Assembly (NCBI RefSeq): GCF_900100705.1
Contig: NZ_FNCH01000012.1
Coordinates: 62,001-126,000, forward strand
Direction: 5' to 3'
Source of the DNA: Pedobacter terrae
Lineage (GTDB): Bacteria > Bacteroidota > Bacteroidia > Sphingobacteriales > Sphingobacteriaceae
DNA: 64,000 bases
Position 1 is the stretch's first letter. Each line of letters opens with the position of its first letter. The translations under genes and the position numbers were made by a program. Shown piece by piece: positions 26,301-34,818 of this stretch. The notes under the pieces were generated by a model. The model was given only the letters and a program-made list of their open reading frames with translations. It searched no databases and was not told the DNA's origin.

Positions 26301-26933
26301 ACACTTGAAGTGGTGAAGAAAACACCTGGCTTGGAAAATTTACCGATCATTATTTTCACCGGTAAAAACCTATCAAAAGGTGAAGAAAACCGGATTAAAC
26401 AATATGCTGATTCAATCGTGGTTAAAACAGCGCATTCCTATCAACGTATTCTGGATGAAGCCGGCCTGTTCCTTCACCTGGTAGAAGAAAAAAGCAAGGA
26501 GAAAACCAAAACGCCTAAAAAGTTTTCCGAGCTGCAAGATGTATTGATTGGCAAAACGGTTTTGATAGCGGATGATGACGTGCGTAACATCTTTTCTTTA
26601 ACCAAAATGTTAGAGCAGCACCAAATGAAAGTGGTAGCCGCCATAGATGGTAAGGAAGCCCTTAAGCTGCTAAATGAAAACCCCGAAATTGATGTGGTTT
26701 TAATGGATATGATGATGCCTGAACTAGATGGTTACGAAACGACAACAGCCATCAGGCAGGATATCAAATACCGAAGCCTGCCAATTTTAGCCGTTACTGC
26801 AAAGGCGATGATGGGCGACCGAGAAAAATGTATAGCTGCGGGTGCGTCAGATTATATCAGCAAACCGGTAGATATGGATCAGCTGATATCTTTATTAAGA
26901 GTTTGGTTATACGAAAATCATCATACATCATAA
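23349..26933 (+). CDS. CHASE3-HAMP-GAF hybrid histidine kinase with three receivers
   Basis: 1194 residues. Order: membrane segment (about 10-32), periplasmic CHASE3 sensor (40-170, with ETGQRGFLLTG), membrane segment (177-197), HAMP (200-270), GAF (285-435), a long Glu/Gln-rich coiled coil (440-525), HisKA with His about 537 (NMSHELRTPLNS), HATPase (640-755), REC1 (about 800-915), REC2 (925-1040) and REC3 (1070-1190). REC2 is atypical: its acid pair reads EEN and its Asp lies in LDMGIPDKH, so it may be a weak or structural receiver. It is the central sensor of the cluster, with a 19-nt gap upstream and 13 nt downstream. Confidence 0.93.
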   Translation: MKTTLKNNLRLGLGLSLIILFISSLASYISIGNLIKSTELVKRSDEVILNAESIISYLKDAETGQRGFLLTGNKVFLTPYYGASDSAAALLKKVEFSTKDNPIQQKNVTALKNILFKRMGIIKSTIEIKTLGGAVDATVLFQGKIYMDDARAVVSKMVAEEKRLLEERTNELNKLTSYTPILILIAALLAIMITLFFYRRVSIDFDERVKLQQEIEDKKYEMEKRIAAIKEIAVQISNGNYGVKLDSQSRDDIGELSESLNTMSASLKKSFDILEENEWLQTGVANLNVKMVGEKDVFHLADDIVEFLATYTKSQIGAIYLFKDDGYLHLKGQYALHGQNLPKTLELGEGLIGQAVKSGKPILLEDVPQNELTITHATGNIKPAQLIVLPIVRNEISIGGLELGTIGKYSELQLHFLNSILSDVGTALLGAQNRLKLQQLLEETQAQSEELQVQHNELEGLNAELEAQAQKLQASEEELRVQQEELLQSNQELEERSSLLEEKNELIEERNIEIQQKAEALELSTRYKSEFLANMSHELRTPLNSILLLSRLMAENEAMDPEHQEYAEVIQSSGQGLLSLIDEILDLSKIEAGKMELDRTNVKVDEIVSSMRSLFNPLAKDKNLNFVVEKSAGVPEFFHTDKMRLEQIIKNLLSNAIKFTTVGSVTLNIHTNEKLGALIFKVTDTGVGIAPEKQGMIFEAFQQADGSTRRKFGGTGLGLSISRELAKLLGGYIDLKSAEGEGSVFTLTLPIDKIKGFESVVPQTEKPVMAFETPVKKVSHLTVGNIPQEIEDDRDNIEPDDKVILIVEDDTPFAKTLLDFTRKRNYKGLVAVRGDVGIEMAKTFKPLAILLDIQLPVKDGWQVMEELKSDPATRPIPVHIMSSLQVKKESLLKGAVDFINKPFAFEHMQEIFSKLEHALSRHPKKVLIVEENEQHAKALSYFLSNFNIQTEIVNQVNESVSALHKPEVNCVILDMGIPDKHAYETLEVVKKTPGLENLPIIIFTGKNLSKGEENRIKQYADSIVVKTAHSYQRILDEAGLFLHLVEEKSKEKTKTPKKFSELQDVLIGKTVLIADDDVRNIFSLTKMLEQHQMKVVAAIDGKEALKLLNENPEIDVVLMDMMMPELDGYETTTAIRQDIKYRSLPILAVTAKAMMGDREKCIAAGASDYISKPVDMDQLISLLRVWLYENHHTS

Positions 26934-26946
26934 ACCATTTTATTTT

Positions 26947-27318
26947 ATGCCTCAAAAATTAATTCTCATCATTGATGATGATAACCGAAACATTTTTGCT
27001 TTAAAAGCTGTTTTAAAGGCCAAAGGTTTTGATTGTTTGTCTGCTATAAGCGCACAGGATGGTTTCGCTATTTTAGAAAAGCACGATCATGTTGCTGTCG
27101 TTTTAATGGATATGATGATGCCGGATATGGACGGTTATCAGGCCATAGCAGCCATGAAAAAATCAGATAAAATGAAGAATATACCGGTATTGGCAGTAAC
27201 TGCCCAAGCCATGGTTGGCGATAAAGAACGCTGCCTGAGTGCAGGTGCATCAGGTTACGTTTCCAAGCCAATAAATGTTGATGAATTATTAAAGCAAATA
27301 GAAAATCTTACAAAATAA
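26947..27318 (+). CDS. single-domain response regulator
   Basis: A 123-residue receiver without an output domain. The acid pair DDD is near residue 10, the phosphoacceptor Asp is in LMDMMMPDMDG and the switch Lys in VSKPINVDE. It closely resembles REC3 of the preceding kinase, suggesting duplication and use as a diffusible phosphate carrier. It lies between the kinase (13-nt gap) and cheR (3-nt gap). Confidence 0.92.
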   Translation: MPQKLILIIDDDNRNIFALKAVLKAKGFDCLSAISAQDGFAILEKHDHVAVVLMDMMMPDMDGYQAIAAMKKSDKMKNIPVLAVTAQAMVGDKERCLSAGASGYVSKPINVDELLKQIENLTK

Positions 27319-27321
27319 CAG

Positions 27322-28140
27322 GTGATCAGTGATGTGATAGATAACGAACAGGTAGAAATCCTGTTGAATGATGTTTTAGAAAATCACGGTTACGATTTTT
27401 TGGAATACTCACCTGCTTCGATAAAAAGAAGGATTATACGCCTTTACGGACTGGATAATTTTGTGAGTTTCGCTGAGTTTCGTTATACAGTTAGGACGGA
27501 TAAACAATACTTTAAGCGTTTTTTAGAGGAGATTACGGTTAATGTTACTGAAATGTTCCGCGATCCTTCTTTTTACAGATCTTTACGCAATGATGTACTG
27601 CCTGTGCTGGGTACCTATCCTTTTATCCGGATTTGGGTGGCAGGCTGCTCTACCGGAGAAGAAGCTTATTCGCTGGCCATTGTTTTAAAAGAGCTCAATT
27701 TATTGCATAAATCACTTATTTACGCTACAGACATTAATCCATCGGTTTTAGAAAAAGCAAAAAAAGGCATGTTTCCTTTAACTTATTTAAAACAGTATTC
27801 TGAAAATTACCTGCAATCAGGAGGATTAAAAGATTTTTCGGCTTATTATACTGCAAACTACTCTTTGGCAAAATTTGATGAAAGCTTAAGCAGTAAGATG
27901 ATCTTTTCTACCCATAACCTGGTATCAGATCATTCTTTTAATGAGTTCCAACTGATTTTATGTAGAAATGTATTAATTTATTTCGATAAAGAGCTACAAC
28001 ATAAAGTTTTCAACCTATTTGATAGCAGCATCGAGAAATTGGGCTATCTTGCGCTGGGAAGTAAAGAAAGTTTGGAGTTCTGGCCAAAGGCAAGAGAATA
28101 TAAGCGGGTTAAAATGGAGAAGATATGGCGCAAACTATAG
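27322..28140 (+). CDS. cheR: CheR-type protein-glutamate O-methyltransferase
   Basis: 272 residues. An N-terminal helical domain (to about 75) precedes the SAM-binding domain, with NVTEMFRDP, the glycine motif VAGCSTGEEAYS and CRNVLIYFD. CheR methylates glutamates of chemoreceptors; no receptor gene is present, so the target may be another coiled-coil protein such as the adjacent kinase. The start codon is GTG, 3 nt after the receiver gene. Its end overlaps cheB by 16 nt. Confidence 0.92.
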   Translation: MISDVIDNEQVEILLNDVLENHGYDFLEYSPASIKRRIIRLYGLDNFVSFAEFRYTVRTDKQYFKRFLEEITVNVTEMFRDPSFYRSLRNDVLPVLGTYPFIRIWVAGCSTGEEAYSLAIVLKELNLLHKSLIYATDINPSVLEKAKKGMFPLTYLKQYSENYLQSGGLKDFSAYYTANYSLAKFDESLSSKMIFSTHNLVSDHSFNEFQLILCRNVLIYFDKELQHKVFNLFDSSIEKLGYLALGSKESLEFWPKAREYKRVKMEKIWRKL

Positions 28141-28709
28141 GCTCTACATCTTGTGAGGCGTTAGTTATTGGTGGCTCCGCTGGTAGTTTAGACGTTTTGC
28201 TTGAAGTTTTTCCGGCTTTAAGGAACGATATTCGTTTCCCTATTGTATTAGTGGTTCACCGAAAGGCAAGTAACGAATCTCTTTTAACCGATTTGTTAAA
28301 ATCGCGCACTACACTGGCCGTTGGCGAAGCAGATGAAAAAGAGTTTTTATTACCGGGCAAAGTTTTTATTGTTCCTGCAGATTACCACATGTTGATAGAG
28401 GAGGACCGAAGTATATCGTTAGATTATTCTGAAAAAGTAAATTATTCCCGACCTTCAATTGATGTTACCTTTCAGTCTGCAGCTGAAGTTTTTAAAGAAA
28501 AATTAGTCTGCATTTTGCTATCAGGTTCTAATTCGGATGGTGTAGAGGGATTAAAATGCGTAAACAGCTTTGGGGGTAGAGCGGTTATTCAGAATCCAAA
28601 TACGGCGATAATGCCATATATGCCACAACAGGCGGTTCTGAATGTGAAACCACATATAATATTGGACAGCCACGATATGGCTGATTATATAAATAAATTA
28701 AATGATTAA
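28125..28709 (+). CDS. cheB: CheB-type methylesterase domain protein (no receiver)
   Basis: 194 residues consisting of only the CheB catalytic domain; the usual N-terminal receiver is missing. The Ser of GGSAGS, the His of VVHRK and the Asp of SGSNSDGVEG form the expected triad, although the usual TGMGxDG loop is altered to SGSNSDG. It would reverse CheR methylation, or deamidate Gln. Without its own receiver, control may come from the separate receivers on either side. Confidence 0.9.
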   Translation: MAQTIGSTSCEALVIGGSAGSLDVLLEVFPALRNDIRFPIVLVVHRKASNESLLTDLLKSRTTLAVGEADEKEFLLPGKVFIVPADYHMLIEEDRSISLDYSEKVNYSRPSIDVTFQSAAEVFKEKLVCILLSGSNSDGVEGLKCVNSFGGRAVIQNPNTAIMPYMPQQAVLNVKPHIILDSHDMADYINKLND

Positions 28710-28728
28710 TTGCTTTTCGGAGGTTAAT

Positions 28729-29094
28729 ATGATAATTGCGAAAAAAGTATTTGTTTTTGATGATAATAGGGATATCCTTGATCTCTGTACATTTATTTTG
28801 GAAGATGCCGGGTATGAGATAAAAACATCCGAAAGTGCTAATAACATAGAAGAACAGGTTGCAGCCTATATGCCCGATCTAATTTTTATGGATAACTGGT
28901 TACCCGATCTGGGTGGGATACAGGCCACCAGGGCTTTAAAAAGCAATCCTGATTTAAAACATATTCCGGTAATTTATTTTTCGGCCAACAATGATATATC
29001 TTCACTGGCTGATGAAGCAGGTGCAGATAGTTACCTGTCTAAACCGTTTGATATTGCTGCATTGGAAGAAATTGTAAAAAAGCATTTGGGTTAG
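28729..29094 (+). CDS. single-domain response regulator
   Basis: A 121-residue receiver from the ATG at 28729. An AGGAGG-like Shine-Dalgarno (CGGAGG, ending 28723) sits 5 nt before that ATG, which is unusual in this phylum and fixes the start; the frame is open back to 28702. Asp is in FMDNWLPDLGG and the switch Lys in LSKPFDI. It ends the signalling cluster. Its sequence is less like REC3 than that of the receiver at 26947, so it probably has a different partner. Confidence 0.9.
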   Translation: MIIAKKVFVFDDNRDILDLCTFILEDAGYEIKTSESANNIEEQVAAYMPDLIFMDNWLPDLGGIQATRALKSNPDLKHIPVIYFSANNDISSLADEAGADSYLSKPFDIAALEEIVKKHLG

Positions 29095-29097
29095 TAC

Positions 29098-29223
29098 GTA
29101 AGGCTCACGAAGTTTCAATAGGCTGATATGAAGGCAAACTTCGCAAGTCTAGGCCAAGCCTTTGTTGGACTTCCGAAGTTCCTTTTTTATGCCCAAGTTA
29201 AACTTCGGAAAGTTAAGCCTTAC
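29098..29223. repeat. inverted repeat at convergent gene ends
   Basis: GTAAGGCT (29098-29105) and AGCCTTAC (29216-29223) are perfect arms; inside are GAAGTTT/AAACTTC pairs, the palindrome ACTTCCGAAGT and a T-run. It spans the whole gap between the receiver stop and the DUF3137 stop. A related AAACTTCGGAAGTTT palindrome lies at about 48107-48122. Confidence 0.65.
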
Positions 29224-30169
29224 CCCAAATCCTGGTATTCAGATCAAGCTCTTTAACAATATCATACATAAACTTTATGGTGGTAATATCATCGTTTAAG
29301 GCTTCGGCATTAACTAAAGATTTAAAAATTGGTGCCTCAAAGTAATTCCGGTTTAAGGGGAAAGCGATATACATCCTCGATTCGATAAACGATAAACTGA
29401 TGTTATACTTGCTTTGATGATTGAGGTTTAGTATCCGTTCCATCAGGGCGGGTGTAAGGATATACCTGGATCCGACCTGGTCTGAACCATAAGTTACAAA
29501 GGTCTTATCAAATGCTACATTCTCCAGTTGGATAACGTCATTCTTGCCAAAAGAAAACAGGTTTTTTGAAAACCATGCGCCAAAAGCTGCTCCGAAATCT
29601 TTTGGTCTGACGATGGTTACGCCATTAAATTTCTTATTAAAATCGGCAGCAAAGAGGATCCCTCTAAAAATGTCGTGCCACTCTGTTCGGGTTCCGTCTT
29701 TGGTTTGGGTTACCGTTTTATATTCGGCATGGACCTCGGCAAAATAAAAACGGGTTCTATCCGCACATCCGGTTACCAGATCCTCTGTTTTATAACGATC
29801 GGGCTCTTGGGTAAATAATTGTGTGTACATAAATTCCGAAGCTTCAATTCCCTGGTAAGGGTTAATTGACAAACTTTCGTCTAAAAATTTAAGCGCAGCA
29901 CCAATTACATTGGTTTTATAAGCATGACGGTAAGCTTTTAAAGAATCGTTAATGTTAAAGAATAGTACACCACCGTATATTAATGGGATTAAACCAACAA
30001 TAACACCGGGAATGGGAAAGCCCAGTACGAAGCCTAAAATGCAAATTAGAATACCTGCTGCAATAAAAGTATAACCTTTGGTTTGGGTAGCGGCAATTCT
30101 TTTGCGTGTTACCTCCATAGTGGCCAATACTTGTTGTAAGGCTACATCATTTGCAATATCGAACAACAT
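29213..30169 (-). CDS. DUF3137 membrane protein
   Basis: 318 residues with two adjacent hydrophobic segments (about 33-75) and a large soluble C-terminal domain containing TEWHDIFRGILF and a late SLSFIESRMYIAFP, typical of DUF3137. The function is unknown. It follows lemA with a one-base TAATG overlap; LemA plus DUF3137 is a recurrent pairing and suggests that they act together at the membrane. Confidence 0.85.
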   Translation of the reverse strand: MLFDIANDVALQQVLATMEVTRKRIAATQTKGYTFIAAGILICILGFVLGFPIPGVIVGLIPLIYGGVLFFNINDSLKAYRHAYKTNVIGAALKFLDESLSINPYQGIEASEFMYTQLFTQEPDRYKTEDLVTGCADRTRFYFAEVHAEYKTVTQTKDGTRTEWHDIFRGILFAADFNKKFNGVTIVRPKDFGAAFGAWFSKNLFSFGKNDVIQLENVAFDKTFVTYGSDQVGSRYILTPALMERILNLNHQSKYNISLSFIESRMYIAFPLNRNYFEAPIFKSLVNAEALNDDITTIKFMYDIVKELDLNTRIWGKA

Positions 30170-30726
30170 TAATTGTTAAAGAGTTCTTTTGCACTAATGT
30201 TTTTGCGTTCTTCAGCTGCGGTTTCTAAAACAGGAACCGGATGGAAGTTTAATATCCCGGCAAATAAACTACCTGGAAACATCATAATCGAATTATTGTA
30301 ATCGGTTACCGAAGCATTGTAAGTTCTTCTGGCTGCGGCAATCTGTTCTTCACTCTCCGTCCAGGTGGTTTGGAGGTTAATAAAATTAGTATTGGCCTTT
30401 AAATCAGGGTAGTTTTCAACGTTGACCATCAAACTTCTTATATTGCTACTTAATTGCGCATCCAAATCTGCTTTTTCGGCGTTACCGATATTTGGCGCAC
30501 CAGCTTTTGATCTCAGTTCAACTATTTTGGTCAAGGTGCCCTGCTCGTAAGTGGTGTATTGTTTTACCACCTCAACCAGGTTTGGAATAAGGTCGAACCG
30601 TTTTTTTAGCATGACGTCAATGGCCGAGAAGGCATTTGTTACCTGATTTTTCTTCCCGATAAGCGAGTTGTAAAAGAAAATCCCAATAAGAAAGATGAAT
30701 CCGATAATAACGAGGGCAATAATCAT
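30169..30726 (-). CDS. LemA family protein
   Basis: 185 residues with one N-terminal membrane helix (about 2-20) followed by a coiled, helical domain (NQVTNAFSAIDVMLKKRFDLIPNLVEVVKQY) that defines the family. The FPGSLFAGI motif near residue 150 is also characteristic. The molecular role is unknown, although LemA proteins are linked to envelope stress and membrane quality control. It is co-transcribed with the DUF3137 gene. Confidence 0.92.
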   Translation of the reverse strand: MIIALVIIGFIFLIGIFFYNSLIGKKNQVTNAFSAIDVMLKKRFDLIPNLVEVVKQYTTYEQGTLTKIVELRSKAGAPNIGNAEKADLDAQLSSNIRSLMVNVENYPDLKANTNFINLQTTWTESEEQIAAARRTYNASVTDYNNSIMMFPGSLFAGILNFHPVPVLETAAEERKNISAKELFNN

Positions 30727-30776
30727 AGTTTTAGTTTAATGTTTAGAGAATAAAGATAAGAAAAGGTTACAACATG

Positions 30777-32591
30777 TTATCGCTTTTCATTTTGCTTGTG
30801 CTCCCGTTTAATCTTTCTTTCTAACCGCTTTTGTTTCCTTTTTAAATGATTGGTGCGCATGGCCTTAAAATTTGCAATATGTTCACGCATTTCATTCTGC
30901 TTTTCTTCGGTAATGCCTATACTATATTTTATCCCTGTAAAAAGACCCCTCCAGATCATGTTGAAGAATGATGTGTTTGAAGGCCTGCTGTAATTTACAC
31001 TTACAGGTACCAGCTTGCCATCTGCACCAGGGTTTTCGGATTTGATAATCAGGGCATTGGCTAAAAAAGAAAGAAAACCGCGTGTAACGAGGTGGTCCTT
31101 TTCGGGATCGTTTTTCATCAGGGCAACAGAAAGGTCATAGTAGGAGAATGTTACCGTTCCTTTTGTGCCCAAATCGTTTGCTTTAAAATTGAACTTTAAT
31201 TTATCTACACTGCCGCGGTTAATGCGCACCAGCCCAAGGGGTTTAGTGATTTGGTTTAAAACCCGCGCATTAAAATTGTGTAAAACGCCATGATAAGCAA
31301 ATGCACCATTTTTAGCGGTAAGGTTGAACATAAAATTCACATCAAGCTTCCCCTGGCCAAATAAATAAGTATTTAGGTTAACCTCCATTATTGGGTTTAT
31401 GGCCTTAATGTTATCAAGGTTAGTGGCATTTTTTATAATTCCCGAGGTATTTTCAAAACTGATGTGTCCTCTTTGATTACTTTCGCTATTAAAAACAGAA
31501 TAGTTGATGTTTACATCTTTCAACTGGATTTTCTGCACCAGAATAGGCGCATGAACAAGTTGCAAAAGCTGATGGGGAAATTTACCAATCTTATTCTCCT
31601 GTGGCTTATCAGGGAGCCCATTTTGGTTAAAAACAGAGACAGAACCATTAGCTATGGCCATTTCTTTTGCCCAAAGTTCCTGTTTGCTGATGTAAAGCGG
31701 CAAGTCTATGCCGTTGAGCATAATATCGCGCATGCCAATGTCAAAACGTTCTCTGGCATAACCCGCAACCTTGCCGAATTTCATTTCATCATATAATGGA
31801 ACCAATGCAAAGCTATTTATCCTTAGTTTACCTGTAATAGCCCTAAAATCAAGTTTATCCAACTTAATGTCATACATTTTATCGGGTGTACGGTATATAT
31901 AGTTGTTCAGGTTGATTACGATATCTTTCAGCAGGTAAAACCGGCTCGGGTCATCAGCAGAGGTCGAATCAACCAGCAAATCGGTTAACGTAATATTAAG
32001 GTCGTCAATACCGAAAGGGACTGAATGCGGTACATTTTTATTCACATATTTAAAGCTTACATCTTTAAAGCGGATGGTTTTAATGCTAAACTCTTTCAGG
32101 TTTTGAGAGATGATATCGTAAGGCGATTTAATGGGCCTTGGTGCACGCCCTTCATTAAAAGCAAATTGCTGATTAACCATGATTACCTCAGGCTTATCAA
32201 ATATGATTTCCTCCAGCTGTAGTTTTTTTTCGCGGTATAAGGTTAGCGGGTGGAAGTGCTTCACCACCAGCTTTTTTAAAGAAACGGTATATAAATTGTT
32301 TGGCGCTCTTTTTAAGGCAATAAGTTGTCTGAACCGATTGGTATCTGGTGTTATTTTTACATTCTGTAAAGTGGCATTTCCTGTAAACACATTAGTAGAT
32401 ACCTGGGTAAAGCTGATGGTATATAAACTATCTGTTGATTTATAGAGCAGGGTTTTAATCCTATCCGTTAAAATAGGACGCGATTTTACATTTAACAGCC
32501 AGGCAATGCCAGCAAGCAGGATAAAAACACTGAGGAGTGTGCACGCAATCCATTTAAAAACTTTATAACGGTATCTTTTAGTATCAGGCAT
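30777..32591 (-). CDS. AsmA-like/DUF748-type envelope protein, paralogue 1
   Basis: 604 residues: a short cytoplasmic start, one membrane helix (about 10-30), then a long beta-rich periplasmic chain resembling AsmA/TamB-type proteins, which line bridge structures for lipid transport to the outer membrane. It ends in a strongly basic tail (HLKRKQKRLERKIKREHK). The next gene upstream encodes a clear paralogue with the same layout, including the shared FFNMIW/FFNLMW segment before the tail. The family call is from layout and motifs by eye. Confidence 0.7.
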   Translation of the reverse strand: MPDTKRYRYKVFKWIACTLLSVFILLAGIAWLLNVKSRPILTDRIKTLLYKSTDSLYTISFTQVSTNVFTGNATLQNVKITPDTNRFRQLIALKRAPNNLYTVSLKKLVVKHFHPLTLYREKKLQLEEIIFDKPEVIMVNQQFAFNEGRAPRPIKSPYDIISQNLKEFSIKTIRFKDVSFKYVNKNVPHSVPFGIDDLNITLTDLLVDSTSADDPSRFYLLKDIVINLNNYIYRTPDKMYDIKLDKLDFRAITGKLRINSFALVPLYDEMKFGKVAGYARERFDIGMRDIMLNGIDLPLYISKQELWAKEMAIANGSVSVFNQNGLPDKPQENKIGKFPHQLLQLVHAPILVQKIQLKDVNINYSVFNSESNQRGHISFENTSGIIKNATNLDNIKAINPIMEVNLNTYLFGQGKLDVNFMFNLTAKNGAFAYHGVLHNFNARVLNQITKPLGLVRINRGSVDKLKFNFKANDLGTKGTVTFSYYDLSVALMKNDPEKDHLVTRGFLSFLANALIIKSENPGADGKLVPVSVNYSRPSNTSFFNMIWRGLFTGIKYSIGITEEKQNEMREHIANFKAMRTNHLKRKQKRLERKIKREHKQNEKR

Positions 32592-32657
32592 TAAAAAAGC
32601 AGAGATGGTGTTTCATTAGCAATATACGGTATAAACATATATTTGAAAAACGTAAGA

Positions 32658-34442
32658 TCAATTTTTTTCTCTGCGTGCTTTTCTTGCAGCTTTTCTGTCT
32701 GCCCTTTTTTGTTCCCTTACTTTTTTTGCAATTACTTTTTGCTGTTTTACCGGATCCTTTTCAGGTACGATCCCAACGCCTACAATATCTTTAATGCCCA
32801 CAAAAACAGTTTTCCACATCAGGTTAAAAAAAGAGGCGGAGTTAATTCTGGTATTCGTCATCCTGGCTGTTCTCGGTGTTTCACCTTTTTGTGGATTTTC
32901 GTCTTTAACCAAAATCGTATTGGCCAGGAAAGATAAAACCCCTTTTTTCTTAGTTCCCTCGCCGTCAATATTATCTGATAAGAGTTTTACTTTCAGGTTG
33001 GTGTACAGCATATTTATCTTGCCTGCTGCAGATCTTAAATTTCCGTTGGCCTTAAAATCAATATGCTGTATGTTTCCGCTTTCTATTTCTACCAGGCCGA
33101 GCGCTTTTGATAATGGATTTAAATTTTTCATATCAAACTTGCCCAAACTTCCGCTGTAAGTAAAAGCACCATTATTATCGGTCAGGTTAAAATCGATATT
33201 TACATTCAGCTTTCCGGTGCCCATTAAAAGTGTATTTAAATCTGCCAGTGCATGGTTCTTTTTGATCAATTGCAGGCTATCATTGGTTACATTAAAAATA
33301 TTTCCATTGAGCGCTTTAAAATTAACTGATCCGGTTTTTTTACTCGCGGGGTTAAACTCAGCGTATTTAACATCAATGTTTTTCAGCTTTACTGTATCAA
33401 TCAAAACAGGTATGTTTAATCTTTTCAGTGCCATGTGCGGATAGTTCTGGCCTTTATCAAAACCTGGCGGAGGTGGCGATTCGCGGCTCATAAATACTTC
33501 CACATTGGCTGGCCCGATTTTTAACGATTTGGCATATAGTTTTTGGTCGGTATTTAAGCCAATAAAATCTACCCCATTGAACTCTACCTGATCAAAGCTT
33601 AGATTATACCGGTCTTTCTGAATCTTGTATTTCCTTGCAAAAGTAAGTTCGTTGTATAAAGGTATAAGTTGAAAGCCCTTAACCGTTATCTTTTTTGATG
33701 AGGTGGAACCTTTAACCGTATCCACTTTCATGTTGTACATCTTGTCTTTTGTTACCGATTTATAACCTGCAATTTGAAATGTTACGTCTTTTGTATAATA
33801 AAACCGGGTGGTATCATTGCCTGAAAGCGAATCCAATAAAAAATCATTAACATTAATATCAAGGTGTTTGATCGAGTTTTTGGTTTTTTTCGAAGTGGTT
33901 TTATTGATGTAATCAAAATCTGCATCTACAATTTTAATGCTCTTTATATGTACCGATTCAAAGTTTTTGGAAAGCTGTTCGTAAAGCGATTTTTCATCTT
34001 TTATGCTATCGGTTTTCTTGGTTACTTTGTTAAAATACATGTTGATAGATGGCTTTTGTAAGAGGATTTCATTTACCTCTATCCGCTTTTTAAAGTAGGC
34101 GGTTAGTATGCCAACACGGCTAATCTGCAGTTTCTTTAACTTAAGCTCGAAAATATGGGCAGGCGCCAGTTGTTTTTTCTTCAAGCTATCAAAAACAGCC
34201 GTATCCGGAGTAAGGGTAACATCGCGCAGTGCCATGCTGCCTGTAATCACATTTAAGTTAATGCTTTTAAAATCTATCCGATATAAATGATGCGAGCCAT
34301 TATAAACACCAGCTTTGATTTTTTCGGTCAATATGGGTTTCCATCGGGCGCTTAAAAACATAGCACCAAATGCTAAAATTAAAATTAATATACCGAGTAT
34401 GCTTCCTATCCAGACCCAAATTTTGTTTTTCTGCGCTGTCAT
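32658..34442 (-). CDS. AsmA-like/DUF748-type envelope protein, paralogue 2
   Basis: 594 residues, with the same architecture as the neighbouring paralogue: one N-terminal membrane helix, a RWKPILTEKIK motif just outside the membrane (RPILTDRIK in the other), GxMALRDVTLTPD/GNATLQNVKITPD at about residue 65, and a basic C-terminal tail (KRADRKAARKARREK). The pair is a tandem duplication separated by 66 nt. The sequences have diverged substantially, so they may serve different substrates. The upstream gap (34443-34964) holds repeat copy B and the miaB promoter. Confidence 0.7.
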   Translation of the reverse strand: MTAQKNKIWVWIGSILGILILILAFGAMFLSARWKPILTEKIKAGVYNGSHHLYRIDFKSINLNVITGSMALRDVTLTPDTAVFDSLKKKQLAPAHIFELKLKKLQISRVGILTAYFKKRIEVNEILLQKPSINMYFNKVTKKTDSIKDEKSLYEQLSKNFESVHIKSIKIVDADFDYINKTTSKKTKNSIKHLDINVNDFLLDSLSGNDTTRFYYTKDVTFQIAGYKSVTKDKMYNMKVDTVKGSTSSKKITVKGFQLIPLYNELTFARKYKIQKDRYNLSFDQVEFNGVDFIGLNTDQKLYAKSLKIGPANVEVFMSRESPPPPGFDKGQNYPHMALKRLNIPVLIDTVKLKNIDVKYAEFNPASKKTGSVNFKALNGNIFNVTNDSLQLIKKNHALADLNTLLMGTGKLNVNIDFNLTDNNGAFTYSGSLGKFDMKNLNPLSKALGLVEIESGNIQHIDFKANGNLRSAAGKINMLYTNLKVKLLSDNIDGEGTKKKGVLSFLANTILVKDENPQKGETPRTARMTNTRINSASFFNLMWKTVFVGIKDIVGVGIVPEKDPVKQQKVIAKKVREQKRADRKAARKARREKN

Positions 34443-34550
34443 TTATTATGGCTTATCCCTACGTAACAGATGGGAGCAAGAAAGGTTTTTTCGTGTTAAG
34501 CTAAAAGCTCAGACCGAAGAGGAGATATAGCTACGTTTTTTATGATTAAT

Positions 34551-34818
34551 TTTTTAGAAGCGCAAGCTCAGCGCTATTAACACCGTTTGTTCCTTTGCTC
34601 CGCTTGTACGCTTCGGCCGTCGTACCTCCTGGCCTGCAGGGTACCGCTTCGCCAAGGGCTAAATGGGTTAAGACGGTGGTAGTAAGTCCCCTCATAGTAG
34701 CAGGAACAGCTGTAATCTAAACCGAACCTAGCGGGATGCCACAACTTCTTCAATTGAGGTAGAACCGGGGGCGGGGCTGCGGTCCTCCACAGGCACAGAA
34801 CCTTACATTTCCAAAAAA
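34551..34818 (+). repeat. copy B of the dispersed ~250-290 bp intergenic repeat
   Basis: A diverged copy. It shares with copies A and C the opening GAAGCGCAA, GTTCC, CGCTTGTACGCTT, CCTGCAGGGTACCGCTTC, GGGCTAAATGG and, at the far end, GCGGGGCTGC...AGAACCT...TTCC-AAAAAA. The middle differs (for example TTAAGACGGTGGTAGTAAG). It lies in the 522-nt gap between the divergent AsmA-like and miaB genes, which otherwise holds only the miaB promoter. Confidence 0.7.
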
